DNA of 64,000 nucleotides from Endozoicomonas sp. OPT23 (GTDB taxonomy: Bacteria > Pseudomonadota > Gammaproteobacteria > Pseudomonadales > Endozoicomonadaceae). Both the position numbers and the translations under genes were made by a program. How positions within the stretch are numbered: the first letter of the stretch is position 1; every line of letters starts with the position of its first letter. Shown here one piece after another: positions 46,285 through 55,455 of this stretch. The stretch spans positions 124,001 through 188,000 of the forward strand of contig NZ_PPFD01000005.1 in the NCBI RefSeq assembly GCF_009653635.1, read 5' to 3'. Under the pieces are notes generated by a model. That model was not told the origin of the DNA and did not search any database. It saw only the letters and a program-made list of their open reading frames with translations.

Positions 46285-47244
46285 TTACCGCAGCTGCATT
46301 TCTCTTCCCGCGTTGTCCATGAAATTAATAAAGTGCGGAAACATAAAGTCAGCAATGGATTCAAACTGTGCAACTGTCTGCCAATCTCTGCCATTAACAG
46401 TTCTGAGTGACTGCGACTGAGGCCAGTGGATTTCACAGAAGCCATAGCTTTTAAACAAGGGTTCACTGCTCTCATTAAACTGAACCCAGTCATAACGAAC
46501 TTTCCCGAGAAAAGGTCTGACCGTTTTTTCTCTTACCCTCAATTTCTTATCAGTAAGTACTCTTGAGCGAGCTGAGTAGCGACTGTTCAGCATGGCTTTG
46601 GCGTTATATAACTCAGCTGTTGCCATTATCAGATAATCAACATCCGCGTGTTTTTTCAGCCAGCGTTCTATACGACTGCTGTCATAGACTCGATCGTTAT
46701 CAGAAAACCCGGTAAACGACATCCACTTACGAAACTGGCAACTGTCCATTTCTCGGTTCATGTTTTTCGGGCAGTTATGCTCAATACTGGAAAGCAGGGT
46801 GTTGTAGAAACGAAGACTGTCTGATGCACTGCTGAGACGAATATGCTGATCAAGGGTTTTATAAAGTCTGGCGCTCTTTCCCAGATCAGGAGCAAAGGTA
46901 AAATCAGCAGCAAACTCCATGACAGGTAATAACAGGCCCCTCTCAGCTGTATCCAGCCACTGTTTAGCTTCAGGCTGTAACTGACAACTGGCAACAAGGG
47001 TCACCTGTTCCAGCCCTAAATCAACCAGAAGACCTGAATCATCACTGCTGACAAGGATGTTTTCCCGATAAACCCAACCATTCTCTAATACCTTGGAGGC
47101 TTCTGATGCCTTCAAGGGTTCAGATTGTTCAGGACTGACCTTTATAATGTCTGACTGGTAAAAATCCATGACAGAACAGGATGTCAGCAATCCGCTGATA
47201 ATTAGAAGCTGGCTTATTTTCCTGTATTTGCTCAGACCAATCAT
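46285..47244 (-). CDS. Lipoprotein of unknown function
   Basis: Product of 319 residues from the ATG at 47244; a TTG 66 nt upstream is in frame but would bury the signal peptide. The N-terminus is a lipoprotein signal (KYRKISQLLIISGLLTSC, lipid-modified Cys23, Ser at +2, so outer-membrane sorting is expected). The remainder has several Cys (VASCQLQ, EHNCPKN, DSCQFRK, FCEIHW) suitable for disulfides. No family recognised. Same strand and 78 bp from the 819-residue gene, probably part of the same transcript. Confidence 0.7.
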   Translation of the reverse strand: MIGLSKYRKISQLLIISGLLTSCSVMDFYQSDIIKVSPEQSEPLKASEASKVLENGWVYRENILVSSDDSGLLVDLGLEQVTLVASCQLQPEAKQWLDTAERGLLLPVMEFAADFTFAPDLGKSARLYKTLDQHIRLSSASDSLRFYNTLLSSIEHNCPKNMNREMDSCQFRKWMSFTGFSDNDRVYDSSRIERWLKKHADVDYLIMATAELYNAKAMLNSRYSARSRVLTDKKLRVREKTVRPFLGKVRYDWVQFNESSEPLFKSYGFCEIHWPQSQSLRTVNGRDWQTVAQFESIADFMFPHFINFMDNAGREMQLR

Positions 47245-47337
47245 GATCACAGGCACCCGGGGCTGGTTATTGTTGTTAATGTAGTTCCGGACTGGCTGAC
47301 ATCGGAGCAACGGGGAATAGAAGGTTGTTTGTGCAAA

Positions 47338-47357
47338 CCGGACAGCTCAACGTCCGG
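47338..47357 (-). terminator. Hairpin downstream of the anchored coiled-coil gene
   Basis: CCGGAC/GTCCGG, a 6-bp GC-rich stem with an 8-nt loop, followed on the minus strand by TTT. Lies 26 bp past the stop at 47383. Confidence 0.45.
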
Positions 47358-47382
47358 CCTGCATCAGAGCTTTCAAGTCAGG

Positions 47383-48243
47383 TTACTGAAGCCCGAGACC
47401 TTTTTGCGGAGGTTGAGTCAAATCCCTGACACTGGCTTCCAACTGTTGCAGCTTTTTATTCACCTGTCGACGGAAAGCATCTACCGATTTCGTAGCCTGT
47501 TCCTGCTCCTTAACCTGCTGCTCGAACGACGTCAGTTGCTTTTTCTGAGCAGATAGCAGTGACTTCATGGTTTCCAGCTGGTTGTTGTAGCTTTCAATGG
47601 TGACGGTCATTTCACCTCGGGATGCCAGTTGCTCTGTACTGATGGATTTCATCAGTTGCTCCATCTCCCTGGTGCCTTTTTTCAGGTTTGCCAGCTCACT
47701 GGAAACTTTGCCTGCAGCTTTACCCGCTTTCTCAGCTTGCTCTGCAGCCTTATCCGCAGCCTTGTCTGCCTGCTCAGACTGTTTGAGGGCTTTAACTACA
47801 TTATCCTTGTTGATCAGAATCCACTGACGGTTTCGCTTATTGGACACATCCCAGAGTTTGCGAATCTCCGAGTTCACAACTTTCAACTCAGAACGCAGTG
47901 CCGAACCACTCTGATCAATTGTCTGCCCTGTTGCTGTGACCTCACCCGTCACACTGCTCAGCTTATTCTGTGTCTGTGTCAGAGCGGCACGGGTCGCCGC
48001 AAGCTCCTGCTGCATAATTTTGAACTGCCAGACACCACCACCAGCAAGCACCAGGACAAGGATCAATAGAATCCAGCCAAAGCCGTTACCACCGCCACTT
48101 GATGGCTTATTTTGTTTATTCACGGGTGGCTGGGGGCTGGGACGTTTGACGGTTGTTCCAGTCGTTTTGCGTCGGTTGGGACGCTCATCCGCGGAAATGG
48201 AGAAGTCCGGTATCTCGTTAATGGGCTTGTCCTCTTTTTTCAT
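47383..48243 (-). CDS. Single-span inner membrane protein with long periplasmic coiled coil
   Basis: Product of 286 residues. A basic, Pro-rich cytoplasmic N-terminus (about 1-55) precedes one membrane helix (WILLILVLVLAGGGVW, residues 57-72). After that the chain is Ala/Glu/Lys/Gln heptad repeat (for example DKAADKAAEQAEKAGKAAGK) to the end. Topology resembles envelope spacers or tethers, but no family is recognised. Divergent from sodB. Confidence 0.7.
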   Translation of the reverse strand: MKKEDKPINEIPDFSISADERPNRRKTTGTTVKRPSPQPPVNKQNKPSSGGGNGFGWILLILVLVLAGGGVWQFKIMQQELAATRAALTQTQNKLSSVTGEVTATGQTIDQSGSALRSELKVVNSEIRKLWDVSNKRNRQWILINKDNVVKALKQSEQADKAADKAAEQAEKAGKAAGKVSSELANLKKGTREMEQLMKSISTEQLASRGEMTVTIESYNNQLETMKSLLSAQKKQLTSFEQQVKEQEQATKSVDAFRRQVNKKLQQLEASVRDLTQPPQKGLGLQ

Positions 48244-48434
48244 GGATTTCTCTGCCTGAAAATCTTTCGTGCCATTTTAGGCGCTGTTGGCATAAGTTTA
48301 TAGTCTCAAGAGATCACAGTTGCTTTAAGTCATAGCGACCACCTATCTAATGATTAGTTTTTTTCATGACCCAGATCATGTTTTTCCTTGAAAATTCCTT
48401 TTCTACCCCCAAATATACCGACCAATGGATTCGT

Positions 48435-48452
48435 ATTAACACCAATGTTAAT
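48435..48452. promoter_or_regulatory. Inverted repeat in the sodB upstream region
   Basis: ATTAACA-CCAA-TGTTAAT, a 7-bp perfect dyad, 61-78 bp before the sodB ATG. Possibly an operator for a redox or iron regulator; which one cannot be told. Confidence 0.4.
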
Positions 48453-48512
48453 ATCGCCGCGCGAGATATCTAAGGTCAAAAATAGAACCTTCCCTCAATG
48501 GAGAACCACAAC

Positions 48513-49094
48513 ATGGCTTTTGAACTGCCTGCTCTGCCATACGCCCGTGACGCTCTGGCTCCACACATTTCCGAAGAAACTCTGAACTTCCACTATGGCA
48601 AGCACCACAACACTTACGTTGTGAAGCTGAATGGCCTGGTTGAAGGTACAGAACTGGCTAACAAGAGCCTGGAAGAGATCGTTAAGACTTCTGAAGGTGG
48701 CATTTTCAACAACGCTGCCCAGATCTGGAACCACACTTTCTACTGGAACAGTCTGGCTCCTAACGCTGGCGGTCAGCCTTCCGGTGCTCTGGCTGATGCT
48801 ATCAACAAGGCTTTCGGTTCTTTCGAAGAGTTCGTAGCTGCGTTCAACGACAAAGCAGTTAACAACTTTGGTTCTTCCTGGACCTGGCTGGTTAAGAACG
48901 CTGACGGTTCCGTAGAAATCGTTAACACCAGCAACGCTGCTACTCCACTGACCACTGACCAGACTCCTCTGCTGACCTGTGACTTGTGGGAACACGCTTA
49001 CTACATCGACTACCGCAATGTTCGTCCTGACTACCTGAAAGGTTTCTGGGCGCTGGCGAACTGGTCTTTTGCAGAATCTAATTACGCTGCGTAA
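48513..49094 (+). CDS. sodB: Superoxide dismutase (Fe type)
   Basis: Product of 193 residues from the ATG at 48513, which has GGAGA 8 nt upstream and gives the canonical [11 protein letters not shown]-terminus; an in-frame ATG at 48498 is rejected. Metal ligands are visible: His in [13 protein letters not shown], His in [10 protein letters not shown], and Asp/His in [14 protein letters not shown]. The set of residues around the metal (for example [12 protein letters not shown]) is of the iron type. It converts superoxide to peroxide and oxygen. Terminator directly downstream, so monocistronic. Confidence 0.97.
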   Translation: MAFELPALPYARDALAPHISEETLNFHYGKHHNTYVVKLNGLVEGTELANKSLEEIVKTSEGGIFNNAAQIWNHTFYWNSLAPNAGGQPSGALADAINKAFGSFEEFVAAFNDKAVNNFGSSWTWLVKNADGSVEIVNTSNAATPLTTDQTPLLTCDLWEHAYYIDYRNVRPDYLKGFWALANWSFAESNYAA

Positions 49095-49126
49095 GATTTG
49101 ACGATATAGAATTATATTGTCGTAAG

Positions 49127-49155
49127 AATGCCGGACTTATACTCCGGCATTTTTT
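49127..49155 (+). terminator. Terminator of sodB
   Basis: AATGCCGGA/TCCGGCATT, 9-bp perfect stem with a 7-nt loop, followed by T6. Confidence 0.88.
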
Positions 49156-49204
49156 ATACCTGGTTTGCCTCACACTCTGATTTTTCTTCTCTTAGCACTT
49201 CATT

Positions 49205-49543
49205 CTAAAAAATATTAGTACCTTTCTGCATAACTGACAAAAGTCGTTTTTTGATACCATTCAGCAATACCGTATCGTTCGGGCACTTATAAAACATCAA
49301 ACTTCGAGCAACAGAGCGGATAATTTTCTCTCCATTCCTCTTAAAAGCATTCCTTATTCGAGGCAATCTGGCTGGTTCAATTACATACTGATAGTTCTTC
49401 CTCGGTTTTAACTGATAGTGTTTTGTTTCTGTATTGTCTTCTGAAACGACTTGAGATATATCAGTCAGCTGGCTTTTAAAGAACAGGCTCGACACCGATT
49501 TTGCTTCTGTAGCATCAATTTGACCTTTACTGATCACAACCAA
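49205..49543 (-). CDS. Hypothetical protein
   Basis: Open frame of 112 residues with basic, mixed composition (QLKPRKNYQYVIEPARLPRIRN) and no recognised domain, signal or membrane segment. No ATG lies near the N-terminus: the longest form begins at TTG 49543, and a GTG two codons later is an alternative; neither has a good ribosome site. It could be a real small gene or a remnant. Confidence 0.4.
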   Translation of the reverse strand: MVVISKGQIDATEAKSVSSLFFKSQLTDISQVVSEDNTETKHYQLKPRKNYQYVIEPARLPRIRNAFKRNGEKIIRSVARSLMFYKCPNDTVLLNGIKKRLLSVMQKGTNIF

Positions 49544-49614
49544 AGATGAGGTCCGGGATCATTATGATCTGAAGCAGAAAACCTGTGCTGACTTTACCAG
49601 AAGGAGACCTTAAA

Positions 49615-49953
49615 TTGCCGCAAACAACCACAGCCCACGAAATGCAGAAGCTATTGAATGATATGACACCCCTCAATAATGGCAGTGCTGAACTCCATGA
49701 TGAATTTGTTTGCAGTCGCATTTTAAACGAACTCGAACTGGTAGCAGCCTGCTACCAAAACCTGAAATCCTGGACAAACAGCAAGTCTGGCTCTCCCTCT
49801 GAACAGCTGCAGAAGGTTATTCTTGAACAGTTTATTCTGGCTTACCCCGAACTTGAGTCAGTCCCAATCGTTGAGGGTGTTTCTCTTGGCTGGCTGATTC
49901 AGGAATATATCTGTGGCGAGACCGGCGATTACAGCTTTGGCGTATATCAGTAA
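49615..49953 (+). CDS. Hypothetical protein
   Basis: A TTG start at 49615 is favoured because AAGGAG lies 8 nt upstream; a GTG at 49585 in the same frame has no such site. The product has 112 residues, acidic and helical (LNELELVAACYQNLKSW, LQKVILEQFILAYPELE) with no recognised domain. Its end overlaps the region just before the next gene (ATG 49976), so the two are probably co-expressed. Confidence 0.55.
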   Translation: MPQTTTAHEMQKLLNDMTPLNNGSAELHDEFVCSRILNELELVAACYQNLKSWTNSKSGSPSEQLQKVILEQFILAYPELESVPIVEGVSLGWLIQEYICGETGDYSFGVYQ

Positions 49954-49975
49954 AATCAACACAGTGGGGCATGAA

Positions 49976-50590
49976 ATGAACGAATCTTCACCAGATACAC
50001 ACAACCCTATGGTCAATATCGATCAGTTCAAGATGAATACTCACGACGATCAACAGATGTACGTCAGAGTTACACCGTCCATTCCTATTCTTCCATTCAA
50101 TGATAAAGACGATCTCAGCCCGGAAGAAGAACGGCGGCTGATGGCCAAGACACCTTTTATTGACTTTAGGCAGGTATTGTCCAGATCGGAAATCGTCGCC
50201 CACCTGCAAGCCTTAATCGCTCATTATTTTCAGTTGCCCATTAAACTGGTTACTCCTGAAGCAGATCTGGTGGATGAGATAGAACGTCATATCTGGGCCA
50301 GAGAGCTGGAGGTCAACTTTGAGGAAGTGGAATACGGTAAAATTCTCTGTGGCAGGGACGATAATGGTGAACTCACAGGAGGATTATCCGACCGTGGGTT
50401 ACTGATGGGGTTCTTTATGGCGATGGACTTTGCCGATGGGGTTGGTGTCTGTGTCGTTTATGACGAAGACAGCGGTACCTTTCCGGTAGCAGAAGGCGAC
50501 TACGGGAATTACGCTGACTGCAAGAATATTAATGAGTTGGCTGATATTCTGGAGGCCGTGCGGTTGAAATTGATGGCGGTACAGAGTTAA
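49976..50590 (+). CDS. Hypothetical protein
   Basis: Product of 204 residues from ATG 49976, 23 nt after the previous stop, with a G-rich stretch (GTGGGG) before it. Acidic and cytoplasmic by composition; segments such as LIAHYFQLPIKLVTPEADLVDEIERHIW and the GVCVVYDEDSGTFPVAEGDYG region look like a folded domain, but I do not recognise the family. Possibly a two-gene unit with 49615-49953. Confidence 0.6.
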   Translation: MNESSPDTHNPMVNIDQFKMNTHDDQQMYVRVTPSIPILPFNDKDDLSPEEERRLMAKTPFIDFRQVLSRSEIVAHLQALIAHYFQLPIKLVTPEADLVDEIERHIWARELEVNFEEVEYGKILCGRDDNGELTGGLSDRGLLMGFFMAMDFADGVGVCVVYDEDSGTFPVAEGDYGNYADCKNINELADILEAVRLKLMAVQS

Positions 50591-50647
50591 GGACGCGCGA
50601 CAGACTATGAAACAAACAACACCTGTGAATAATGACATGGATCATGT

Positions 50648-50797
50648 TTGAACCAGCCTGCCCTCATATCTGCCAGTGTCGCTTTCAAGAATAGAGGGGA
50701 GATACCAGACAGCTTTGAGGATGAAGTAGAGCTGTACAATGAGAAAGGGGAGCGTATTTATTTGCCCCCCTGTGAACCTGAGCCTGTTCATTTTTAG
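50648..50797 (+). pseudogene. Short coding-like fragment
   Basis: A 49-codon frame (TTG start or no start) reads protein-like: SASVAFKNRGEIPDSFEDEV then LPPCEPEPVHF before TAG. There is no ribosome site and the frame is closed upstream by a TGA. It may be a remnant of a larger gene. Confidence 0.25.
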
Positions 50798-50833
50798 AAA
50801 ACATACGTCAGATTAAGTCAGAACTAATACAGG

Positions 50834-51400
50834 CTAACTCTCTGAATTCAGAAACATCACCAGTTCAATAGCTCGAACTGGTGAAACCTCGTAGCCGAGC
50901 TTCTCATTAACTCTGGCATGAAATGCCGGAAGACGGGAATCTTTCATCAACACATCCAGCTGATTCATGTAAGACTGATATTGATCTACAGAATTCACCC
51001 GGTACGGGTAAGGTTCGTTTTCATGACAGAAGCGGTAAACTCTGGAGTCCCAAATCGGGAAGTGCTCAGGAGCAACAAAGTGCAGTAATTTTGAAGCACC
51101 AACTATTGAGTTATTGATTAGTGCTTTAAGCTTGGCTAGGTCATCGTGATTTAAACTCCCCATTTCTCTGGCATGCTGCAGAATACAAGCTATTTCATCA
51201 AGATTTTCACTGCCTTCAGAAATGCGCAGACTCAGAATGGTCGGCATCCAGCCATACACCATATGACTGAGTGCGATGACTTCAGTTGGACAAAACTCTT
51301 CAACGCTCTTTGTAAAACGAATGAGGTGGGGGTATGACACAATGTATGATTCAGTGGAATCAATCGCTGTGTGCTTTTCCAATTCGAAAATATCTTTCAC
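50834..51400 (-). CDS. Hypothetical protein
   Basis: Product of 188 residues, helical and soluble. The segment SKLLHFVAPEHFPIWDSRVYRFC resembles a motif (LL...P..FPI(W/Y)DSRV) seen in some uncharacterised helical domain families, but I cannot name one with confidence. Stands alone on the minus strand between unrelated genes. Confidence 0.6.
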   Translation of the reverse strand: MKDIFELEKHTAIDSTESYIVSYPHLIRFTKSVEEFCPTEVIALSHMVYGWMPTILSLRISEGSENLDEIACILQHAREMGSLNHDDLAKLKALINNSIVGASKLLHFVAPEHFPIWDSRVYRFCHENEPYPYRVNSVDQYQSYMNQLDVLMKDSRLPAFHARVNEKLGYEVSPVRAIELVMFLNSES

Positions 51401-51762
51401 TGGCTACTCCATAAACCGATTGCTGTGACATTTATTTGTGATGATGGGCAGGGCTTCAGGCCTTCTTTAAAATAAACTGATTTTACTTACTGCACGAACT
51501 CTGCGATACCATTTACTGAATACACCTACAATCCAGTAACTTAAATACCCCTCAGCGGCCATCAGTGACTTTTCCAGCGTTTATTCGATACCGTTCATCA
51601 GACACTTCTAAAGTTCAGAAATACGGCATAAAGCCTTATACAGCGGCCCGTATACCACTACAGCGGCTTTCTGCCTTTACGTAAGTCCATGCCTGAATAA
51701 AGCCCTCTGAACGGCTGCTACGATTATAAAAACATTGCATATAAGGCAGGGAGGCCATAGAC
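51401..51762. other. 362-bp noncoding interval
   Basis: Separates two divergent hypothetical genes. Contains a repeated TACAGCGGC (about 51639 and 51660) but no supported gene or clear structure; promoters for both flanking genes are expected here. Confidence 0.4.
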
Positions 51763-52560
51763 ATGCAGCTTTTAACAATCATTTTTCTGCTCTTCACAGG
51801 AATAACCTTTCTTGCTCAGGCTGATACAGATGCCGGCTTTCCTGAAAGTATTTCCGACGGATTGAAAAGCAGTGGCTACCCTGGGGTCTACCAGAAAAAA
51901 TCAGAATATCAGGTCGACTTCTCACACTTCGCTCCACCAGAAATAGTCAAAAGCTTCTCTCCAGCACAGTCATACAGTGCCTGCACGCCATCAGATATGG
52001 GAGTTGGCATTTACACTGCCTCACGTTATTCCCTTAACGCGCAGGAAGAAGTGGTAATGTTTATTGTACGTGTTCACGTACGGTTGGATGAGTACGATAC
52101 AGTGCCCACTATAAAGCTCGTCGATATCAAAAAAATTCTCATGCGACCACAACCTGAAGCTAAATGGTCAGGTGAAACAGGTCTTGTTATTTACAGCAAT
52201 AAAGAAGCCAGAGAATCTGAACAGGACTATTTCGAAAGAAGTGGCCGTTACAAGTACTCTATGAAATTGGCCAAAATAACCAAGTATATTGAAATATATT
52301 CGAACGATTTAGTATGCAATGAAGAAAAAGAAAGATTTGAATGGTTTGTTGACACTGCTTTTATTAATGCAAATGAAACAAGTTTTTCTACGCCATCAAA
52401 AGGTCACCTGAAACTTTTTTATAATTCCTCCTCAACAGACAATGATGTGGTATTAATGACAGGTGCAGTACAACGCTATGAATCATTTTTGGGTAGCTGG
52501 GCAAATACTTCTCGATTACGATTCGAATTCGAACCTGTAGTTGGAACCCGTAATAAATAA
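51763..52560 (+). CDS. Secreted or periplasmic protein, unknown function
   Basis: Product of 265 residues with GGGAGG upstream of the ATG. A signal peptide is clear (MQLLTIIFLLFTGITFLAQA, cleavage before DTDAG). The mature part is mixed alpha/beta with two Cys (SACTPSD and LVCNEEK) that could pair. Regions such as VVMFIVRVHVRLDEYDTVPTI suggest a beta-rich core. No family recognised. Terminator follows. Confidence 0.65.
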   Translation: MQLLTIIFLLFTGITFLAQADTDAGFPESISDGLKSSGYPGVYQKKSEYQVDFSHFAPPEIVKSFSPAQSYSACTPSDMGVGIYTASRYSLNAQEEVVMFIVRVHVRLDEYDTVPTIKLVDIKKILMRPQPEAKWSGETGLVIYSNKEARESEQDYFERSGRYKYSMKLAKITKYIEIYSNDLVCNEEKERFEWFVDTAFINANETSFSTPSKGHLKLFYNSSSTDNDVVLMTGAVQRYESFLGSWANTSRLRFEFEPVVGTRNK

Positions 52561-52602
52561 GAATAATCAGCCAATCAAGATCGCTATTTTTTTTCTACAT
52601 CA

Positions 52603-52629
52603 AATGCCAGCCTCAATGCTGGCATTTTT
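52603..52629 (+). terminator. Terminator after the secreted protein gene
   Basis: AATGCCAGC/GCTGGCATT, 9-bp perfect stem with a 6-nt loop, then T5. Also lies just beyond the end of the small minus-strand gene at 52637. Confidence 0.8.
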
Positions 52630-52636
52630 ATAAAAC

Positions 52637-52813
52637 TCAGTGCAGCAGTTTATTATTTTCAAACACCAGTCGAATAGCCTCAACATCAGACTTACCTTCC
52701 TTTCTCAGTCTCTCCACTTCTTCAATCATGGCTTTTTGCAGTTCAATATCCTGCTCACTACCCAGATCCATGGCCATAAGCTCTTTCAGATCTATACCTG
52801 TTTCTTCCGACAT
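52637..52813 (-). CDS. Small acidic protein of 58 residues
   Basis: ATG at 52813 with AGAGG 5 nt upstream, TGA at 52637. The product begins MSEETGIDLKELMAMDLG and continues as charged helix (IEEVERLRKEGKSDVEAI) to NNKLLH. The clean start, ribosome site and natural composition support a real gene below usual length cut-offs. No domain recognised. Divergent from gltS. Confidence 0.6.
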   Translation of the reverse strand: MSEETGIDLKELMAMDLGSEQDIELQKAMIEEVERLRKEGKSDVEAIRLVFENNKLLH

Positions 52814-52954
52814 AACTACCTCTCATCACTCAGGATCAAGAACATTCTCGACACAGCTCTGAAACCTAAACATCCACCATGGAAACTGTTATTAGCCTCG
52901 TTACCCATGAATCCCACTGCTATGCTTTTAGTGTCACAATAACAGGTTTATCAC

Positions 52955-54154
52955 ATGGTATCAGTGTCCGGTTTTTCCTTGTTACTGGCTGCTATTGTTG
53001 CCTATCAACTGGGTCGCTGGGTCACTTCCCGAGTATCCATTCTTAACCAGTATCATATCCCCGCACCTGTCACAGGCGGGATTATCGCCAGTATATTACT
53101 GAGTTTGTGTCAGCACTACACCGTACTGGATATCAGCTGGGACTTTGAACTCAGAGATCATTTGTTGTTGATTTTTTTCTGCACTGTCGGGTTAAACGTC
53201 AGAATACGTTTGCTTATTGCTGGCAGTAAAACTCTGTCAGTATTTTTTGTCGTTATTTTCCTATTTTTGATTTTGCAAAACGGCGTTGGCATTTTAACTA
53301 CTCTTGCTATTGGCGATACTCCTGTTCATGGTTTGCTGGCTGGCAGTATTTCTATGGCAGGTGGTCATGGCACCGCTATAAGCTGGGGCAGTTTTCTGGA
53401 GTCTCAGGGCTATTCGGATGCTACCCAGTTCGGACTGGTCGCTGCAACCATGGGCTTGATAATGGGTGGCCTGCTGGGTGGCCCGGTTGCCCGCAAGCTC
53501 ATTGATGATAATCAACTTGACCATACTCAGGCTGACCTTAATATTGGCTCAACACCAGAAACTTTTGAAACCCGTCAGGTCTCACTCTGTATGCAACAGT
53601 TCCTGAAGGTTATTCTGGTTATCTGCTTTTGTATCACTGTCGGAAAATGGATTAATCAACATTTAAGGCAGCATGATATTGTCATGCCGGACTATCTTCT
53701 GGTACTCCTGCTGGCAATTGTTATCGTCAACCTTTCAGACCTTTTCCATAACAAGTTCAATGAGCAGTTTATCAACCTCTTCGGCGACACCTGCCTGGAG
53801 ATGTTTATCACCATGAGCCTGATGTCGCTTAACATCATTCAACTGGCTGATGCCGCCTTACCTGCCTTCATTATTGTTATGGTGCAATCCATCTTCATAT
53901 GTATCTTTGCCTACACAGTCGTGTTCAGGGCTGCAGGCAGTGATTACGATGCCAGCTTGATATCTTCCGGCTTTATTGGCCTCGGGCTTGGCGCTACCCC
54001 TGTCGGTCTGGCAAATATCAGTACTCTAACTCACAAGTACGGGCCCTCACCTAAAGCCTTTCTGATTGTCCCGTTACTGGGCTCTGTTTTCACCGATACG
54101 TTAAATGCAGTCATCCTTCAGGCTTTTCTTTGGCTTCCCATGTTTCATCCTTAA
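52955..54154 (+). CDS. gltS: Sodium/glutamate symporter
   Basis: Product of 399 residues, about ten membrane helices in two inverted halves. GltS-family features: YQLGRWVTSRVSILNQYHIP and APVTGGIIAS at the N-terminus, the SISMAGGHGTAISWG re-entrant motif near residue 132, and its second-half counterpart FIGLGLGATPVGLANI. It imports glutamate with sodium across the inner membrane. Preceded by the divergent 58-residue gene. Confidence 0.93.
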   Translation: MVSVSGFSLLLAAIVAYQLGRWVTSRVSILNQYHIPAPVTGGIIASILLSLCQHYTVLDISWDFELRDHLLLIFFCTVGLNVRIRLLIAGSKTLSVFFVVIFLFLILQNGVGILTTLAIGDTPVHGLLAGSISMAGGHGTAISWGSFLESQGYSDATQFGLVAATMGLIMGGLLGGPVARKLIDDNQLDHTQADLNIGSTPETFETRQVSLCMQQFLKVILVICFCITVGKWINQHLRQHDIVMPDYLLVLLLAIVIVNLSDLFHNKFNEQFINLFGDTCLEMFITMSLMSLNIIQLADAALPAFIIVMVQSIFICIFAYTVVFRAAGSDYDASLISSGFIGLGLGATPVGLANISTLTHKYGPSPKAFLIVPLLGSVFTDTLNAVILQAFLWLPMFHP

Positions 54155-54291
54155 GAAAATATCATCTAGTCAAAACGTAGTTGTAACACGCGGCTTAATT
54201 CCAATATCATGCCCATAACTAAAACCGTCTAGCACCCCATCAGGTATGACCTCAGCCATGCGGTAGAGTCTGTTGATCAGGACGAATAACA

Positions 54292-55389
54292 ATGAAAAAA
54301 GAGCCTTCAGTACCCGCTAAATACGCACGTCTGCTGCTAAAAATTTCCCGTGAGCATGGGCATGACATAGAGCCCGTAGTGCAAACACTCTGTTTGCCTT
54401 TTAACCCGATGGAATTATCGGACAGTGAGCTGCCCGAACAGGAACTGACAGTTCAGGATTTCAGCAAACTCTATAATCATGTTGCCAAGCTACTTCAGGA
54501 TGAAAGTTTTGGTACAGGACGAATCAGACTGCCCATGGGCACGTTCCGCATGTTCTGTTACGCCATTATTCACAGCCCGAGCCTGAGAATTGCGCTGGAT
54601 CGCAGTATTGATTTCTACGCCATTCTCTATGAAGCAAAGGGTCTGGAATTCAATAAGGACAGACGCTACAAGGTTTCTGAAGATGGCGAGTACGCAACCT
54701 TAATGTACTCAGGTCTCGAGGTAGAATCTGATGACTCCATGAACCTGCAGAATCAGCTCAGTATTATCAATTACCTGTCACTGCAACACCGTTTCTGCAG
54801 CTGGCTGATTGGTACTTATATTCCCGTGCATGAAGTCAATGTGATGGGTTCAGAGATTCTCAGTAACAGTGGTTACCGCTCTTACTTTGACTGCCCTATC
54901 AATTTCAATCAGGCGGAATATTCCTTCACCATCAAGGCTCATTTTCTGGATACACCGCTGGTGCATACTGAAGAGTCGCTTCATGATTTTCTGAAAACAG
55001 CGCCCTACGGGCTGTTTTCTATTGTTAATGAAGATGAAAGTATTATTAAGAAAATCCGCAGCCTGATCGGTAATAACTTTACCCGTAAAATTCCAGGCTT
55101 TGATGAAGTGGCAGAAAAGCTGAACATTTCTTCCCGAACACTGAGACGTCGACTGGAAAAAGAAGGCACTTCCTACCAACGGGTTAAAGACGACTGCCGT
55201 CGTGATGCAGCTATTGATTACCTGACAAGATCAGAAATGAGTATCAACGCCGTTGCACATCAGATGGGATTCGATGAGCCCAGTGCTTTCCACCGTTCTT
55301 TCAAAAAATGGACAGGAATTACACCAGGCGAATTCAGAAAACGTAATGCGGTCAGCGATGAGTATGAAGAGCAGGTTGAACTGGCCTGA
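54292..55389 (+). CDS. AraC-family transcriptional regulator
   Basis: Product of 365 residues. The N-terminal two-thirds matches the arabinose-binding-like sensor domain of OruR/ArgR-type AraC regulators (DFSKLYNHVAKLLQDESFG, LPMGTFRMFCYAIIHSPSL). The C-terminal double helix-turn-helix covers about 262-355 (VAEKLNISSRTLRRRLEKEG, then INAVAHQMGFDEPSAFHRSFKKW). It is convergent with the acyl-CoA dehydrogenase gene, so its target may lie in either the neighbouring catabolic cluster or elsewhere. Confidence 0.92.
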   Translation: MKKEPSVPAKYARLLLKISREHGHDIEPVVQTLCLPFNPMELSDSELPEQELTVQDFSKLYNHVAKLLQDESFGTGRIRLPMGTFRMFCYAIIHSPSLRIALDRSIDFYAILYEAKGLEFNKDRRYKVSEDGEYATLMYSGLEVESDDSMNLQNQLSIINYLSLQHRFCSWLIGTYIPVHEVNVMGSEILSNSGYRSYFDCPINFNQAEYSFTIKAHFLDTPLVHTEESLHDFLKTAPYGLFSIVNEDESIIKKIRSLIGNNFTRKIPGFDEVAEKLNISSRTLRRRLEKEGTSYQRVKDDCRRDAAIDYLTRSEMSINAVAHQMGFDEPSAFHRSFKKWTGITPGEFRKRNAVSDEYEEQVELA

Positions 55390-55415
55390 ATAGACCGACG
55401 ACAAACAGTAAAATC

Positions 55416-55445
55416 AGCCACTACCGAATGGGATCGATAGTGGCT
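55416..55445 (-). terminator. Convergent terminator, AraC regulator and acyl-CoA dehydrogenase
   Basis: AGCCACTA/TAGTGGCT, 8-bp stem with a 14-nt loop holding a second short CGA/TCG pairing. On the minus strand it runs into GATTTTAC just past the dehydrogenase stop; the plus-strand T-tract is weak. Confidence 0.6.
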
Positions 55446-55455
55446 TCTGACTGGT

